A program made the translations under genes and the position numbers. The notes under the pieces were generated by a model. The model searched no databases and was not told the DNA's origin. It saw only the letters and a list, made by a program, of their open reading frames with translations. A DNA stretch of 64,000 nt from Ceratodon purpureus (taxonomy: Eukaryota > Streptophyta > Bryopsida > Pseudoditrichales > Ditrichaceae): NCBI GenBank assembly GCA_014871385.1, contig CM026429.1:6483080-6547079 (forward strand), read 5' to 3'. Positions 62,783 to 64,000 of this stretch are shown here, piece by piece. The stretch's first letter is position 1, and every line of letters begins with the position of its first letter.

Positions 62783-62921
62783 GCCATATTCATTATATTG
62801 GTCAATTCTGATTATATTGGCCACTCAAATAGTGCAATTTCAGTCCATTTTCTCTTTTTATTTGATTATTGTGGCGGCCAATATAAACAAGATTAAGATT
62901 GACCAATTTAATGAATATGGC
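62783..62921. mobile_element. Foldback MITE-like hairpin element, 139 bp
   Basis: The left arm 62783-62822 begins GCCATATTCATTATATTGGT and the right arm 62876-62921 ends CCAATTTAATGAATATGGC. The arms are reverse complements over about 40 bases with a few mismatches and a small indel, separated by a loop of about 53 bp. No target duplication is clear. It lies about 860 bp upstream of the lectin kinase start. Confidence 0.7.
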
Positions 62922-63148
62922 GTTCAGTATGGAATCTCCCTGGTCAATGTGTTGGGCGCGAGCATCATTGCATTGAGTCCATCTCGTATGTCTACACGAT
63001 GTCTGAAGAATGTGTTCTTTATTTCGGTGTCTTCAATGCCGAAGCCTTGAACAGGTAGTATCTGTCGAGTCTGGGCTTATCTAAGTTGGCAACTATATAA
63101 CAACATCAAAGTGAGGACTCAGGACGCAGTCTCCCGGAGATCTTGTTC

Positions 63149-63340
63149 TCAACTTCTGTGCAAACTATTCTCAAGCAAGCCTTCAGACTTTTGCTCCTGC
63201 TGGGACATCATCACAGAGTTGTTTTCTGTGAAAGTGATGAAACTAGTGGAAGGAGAGACGACCTTGTTATATCCCAGTTCAATTCCGAGAGCGTAGTTAT
63301 TAATGGTGGCTGTGTAGAAGTTGTGTACGTTAATCGCAAT
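63149..63340 (-). CDS. Candidate terminal exon of an unidentified gene
   Basis: After a good acceptor (TCTGCTTGCAG) the minus strand is open for 63 codons to a stop: IAINVHNFYTATINNYALGI, then ELGYNKVVSPSTSFITFTEN. The alternating hydrophobic pattern with an N-x-F/Y-x-A-x-I-x-N core is reminiscent of LEA_2/NHL-type beta-sandwich repeats, but this is weak. Upstream exons were not identified. The plus strand here is also open, so coding is uncertain. Confidence 0.25.
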   Translation of the reverse strand: MAINVHNFYTATINNYALGIELGYNKVVSPSTSFITFTENNSVMMSQQEQKSEGLLENSLHRS

Positions 63341-63781
63341 CTGCAAGCAGACACCAAGTGGCAGTTGATCAAAATCCTTTCCTGTGTCTGTTAGAATCGT
63401 GATTATCATTTCCTCCAACGCACTTGTGAAAGAACTCTCCTCATGGAAGTCCTGGAAGCATAGGGAGGGGTTGGTGATCTTTGTTTACATCAAAGCTTTG
63501 TTTTCTTCCTCTCTTCTCCTGATAATCACAACAACACATACCTTTCGAAAGAGCAGTGGAAATATTGCGAACTTTGTTTGAATATTTCACCAAGGACTTC
63601 ATTCGGATGCGATCTGATCTCTGTATCTGCTTCTAACAAGTGATACAAGCACCTGATTGCAATGGCGAGGCAGACACTTGCCACCCATCCGAATGCCTCA
63701 CAAGCATTTCTCTTCCACAAAGTTCTCGGCAACGGAAGCACAAGAAAGACCCCTCGAGCAACAGTACCCGTTCCACAAGCA

Positions 63782-64000
63782 ATGTGGCATCAACGACAGC
63801 AACTGCAGATTATACTGCTGTTCATTTTCTTCTGTGAATTCATCTTCTGTGTTGCTAACGGTGCAACATCCCTGGGTAGCTCATTGGCATTGAATGGATC
63901 CACAACTTTACAGTTGAATGAAACGTTGGTGTCAGATGATGGGCAATTCGCACTTGGGTACTGGCACAATGATCTGGAATCACCAGACACAGGCTACAAT
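63782..64000 (+). CDS. G-type (bulb-lectin) S-receptor-like kinase, 5' end (runs off the right edge)
   Basis: An open frame of 73 codons starts at ATG 63782 and continues past the window. It opens with a clear signal peptide (QLQIILLFIFFCEFIFCVAN, cleavage predicted near residue 27). This is followed by the start of a B_lectin domain: SSLALNGSTTLQLNETLVSD and DGQFALGYWHND, matching the family pattern of a Leu-rich strand, then LVSxDGxFxLGF. Such proteins are plasma-membrane receptors with bulb-lectin, S-locus or PAN ectodomains and usually an intracellular Ser/Thr kinase. Only the N-terminus is inside the window, so the kinase is inferred. The start is the only ATG giving a signal peptide in this frame. 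Confidence 0.78.
   Translation, partial: MWHQRQQLQIILLFIFFCEFIFCVANGATSLGSSLALNGSTTLQLNETLVSDDGQFALGYWHNDLESPDTGYN

Overview
This window is nuclear DNA of a land plant. The gene models have GT-AG introns. The protein families are plant ones: cytosolic glutamine synthetase, a KAI2/D14-like hydrolase, a TIR-NBS-LRR receptor, an SRC2-like C2 protein, and LRR and bulb-lectin receptor kinases. The AT-rich intergenic DNA carries plant transposon families. The TIR signature (NHRGPDVK) and the CxxCCG segment after the NB-ARC domain resemble bryophyte, seed-free vascular plant or conifer receptors more than angiosperm ones. Together with an intron-poor GS1 gene this suggests a non-angiosperm, but the lineage is an inference and the species is not identifiable by reading.

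Layout. 1-627 (-): 5' end of an LRR receptor-like kinase running off the left edge. 2171-3613: non-autonomous element with long inverted repeats. 4061-4372 (-): 5'-truncated LINE with a 14-bp target-site duplication. 7579-9538 (-) and 22322-24197 (-): tandem paralogous GS1 genes, each with three exons of identical length (374, 384 and 325 nt, 360 aa) and sharing a 102-bp upstream block with only four differences. The 12.8 kb between them has no recognisable gene but holds a 499-bp CACTA element and a 309-bp solo LTR. 25621-25863 (+): an unidentified candidate exon whose degenerate counterpart lies upstream of the first GS1 gene. 30370-31572 (-): KAI2/D14-like hydrolase. 34541-37980: a TIR element followed by a decayed PIF/Harbinger pair, a Myb/SANT-like accessory gene and a DDE transposase. 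43517-47944 (-): complete four-exon TIR-NBS-LRR gene with an MHG motif in place of MHD. 51384-52505 (-): degenerate coding remnants. 52916-53000 (+): possible first exon encoding a mitochondrial presequence. 53958-55980: a repeat-rich patch with a 27-bp minisatellite, a transposase remnant, a 518-bp hexamer array and a 179-bp direct repeat. 57142-57298: Stowaway-type MITE. 59317-60265 (+): SRC2-like C2-domain gene. 62547-62921: 12-bp repeats and a foldback MITE. 63782-64000 (+): 5' end of a G-type (bulb-lectin) receptor-like kinase.

The genes do not form a pathway. They are independent plant genes for nitrogen assimilation, hormone-type perception, immunity and membrane signalling, set among transposon debris. 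Exon boundaries were placed by hand from reading frame and splice consensus and have no transcript support here.
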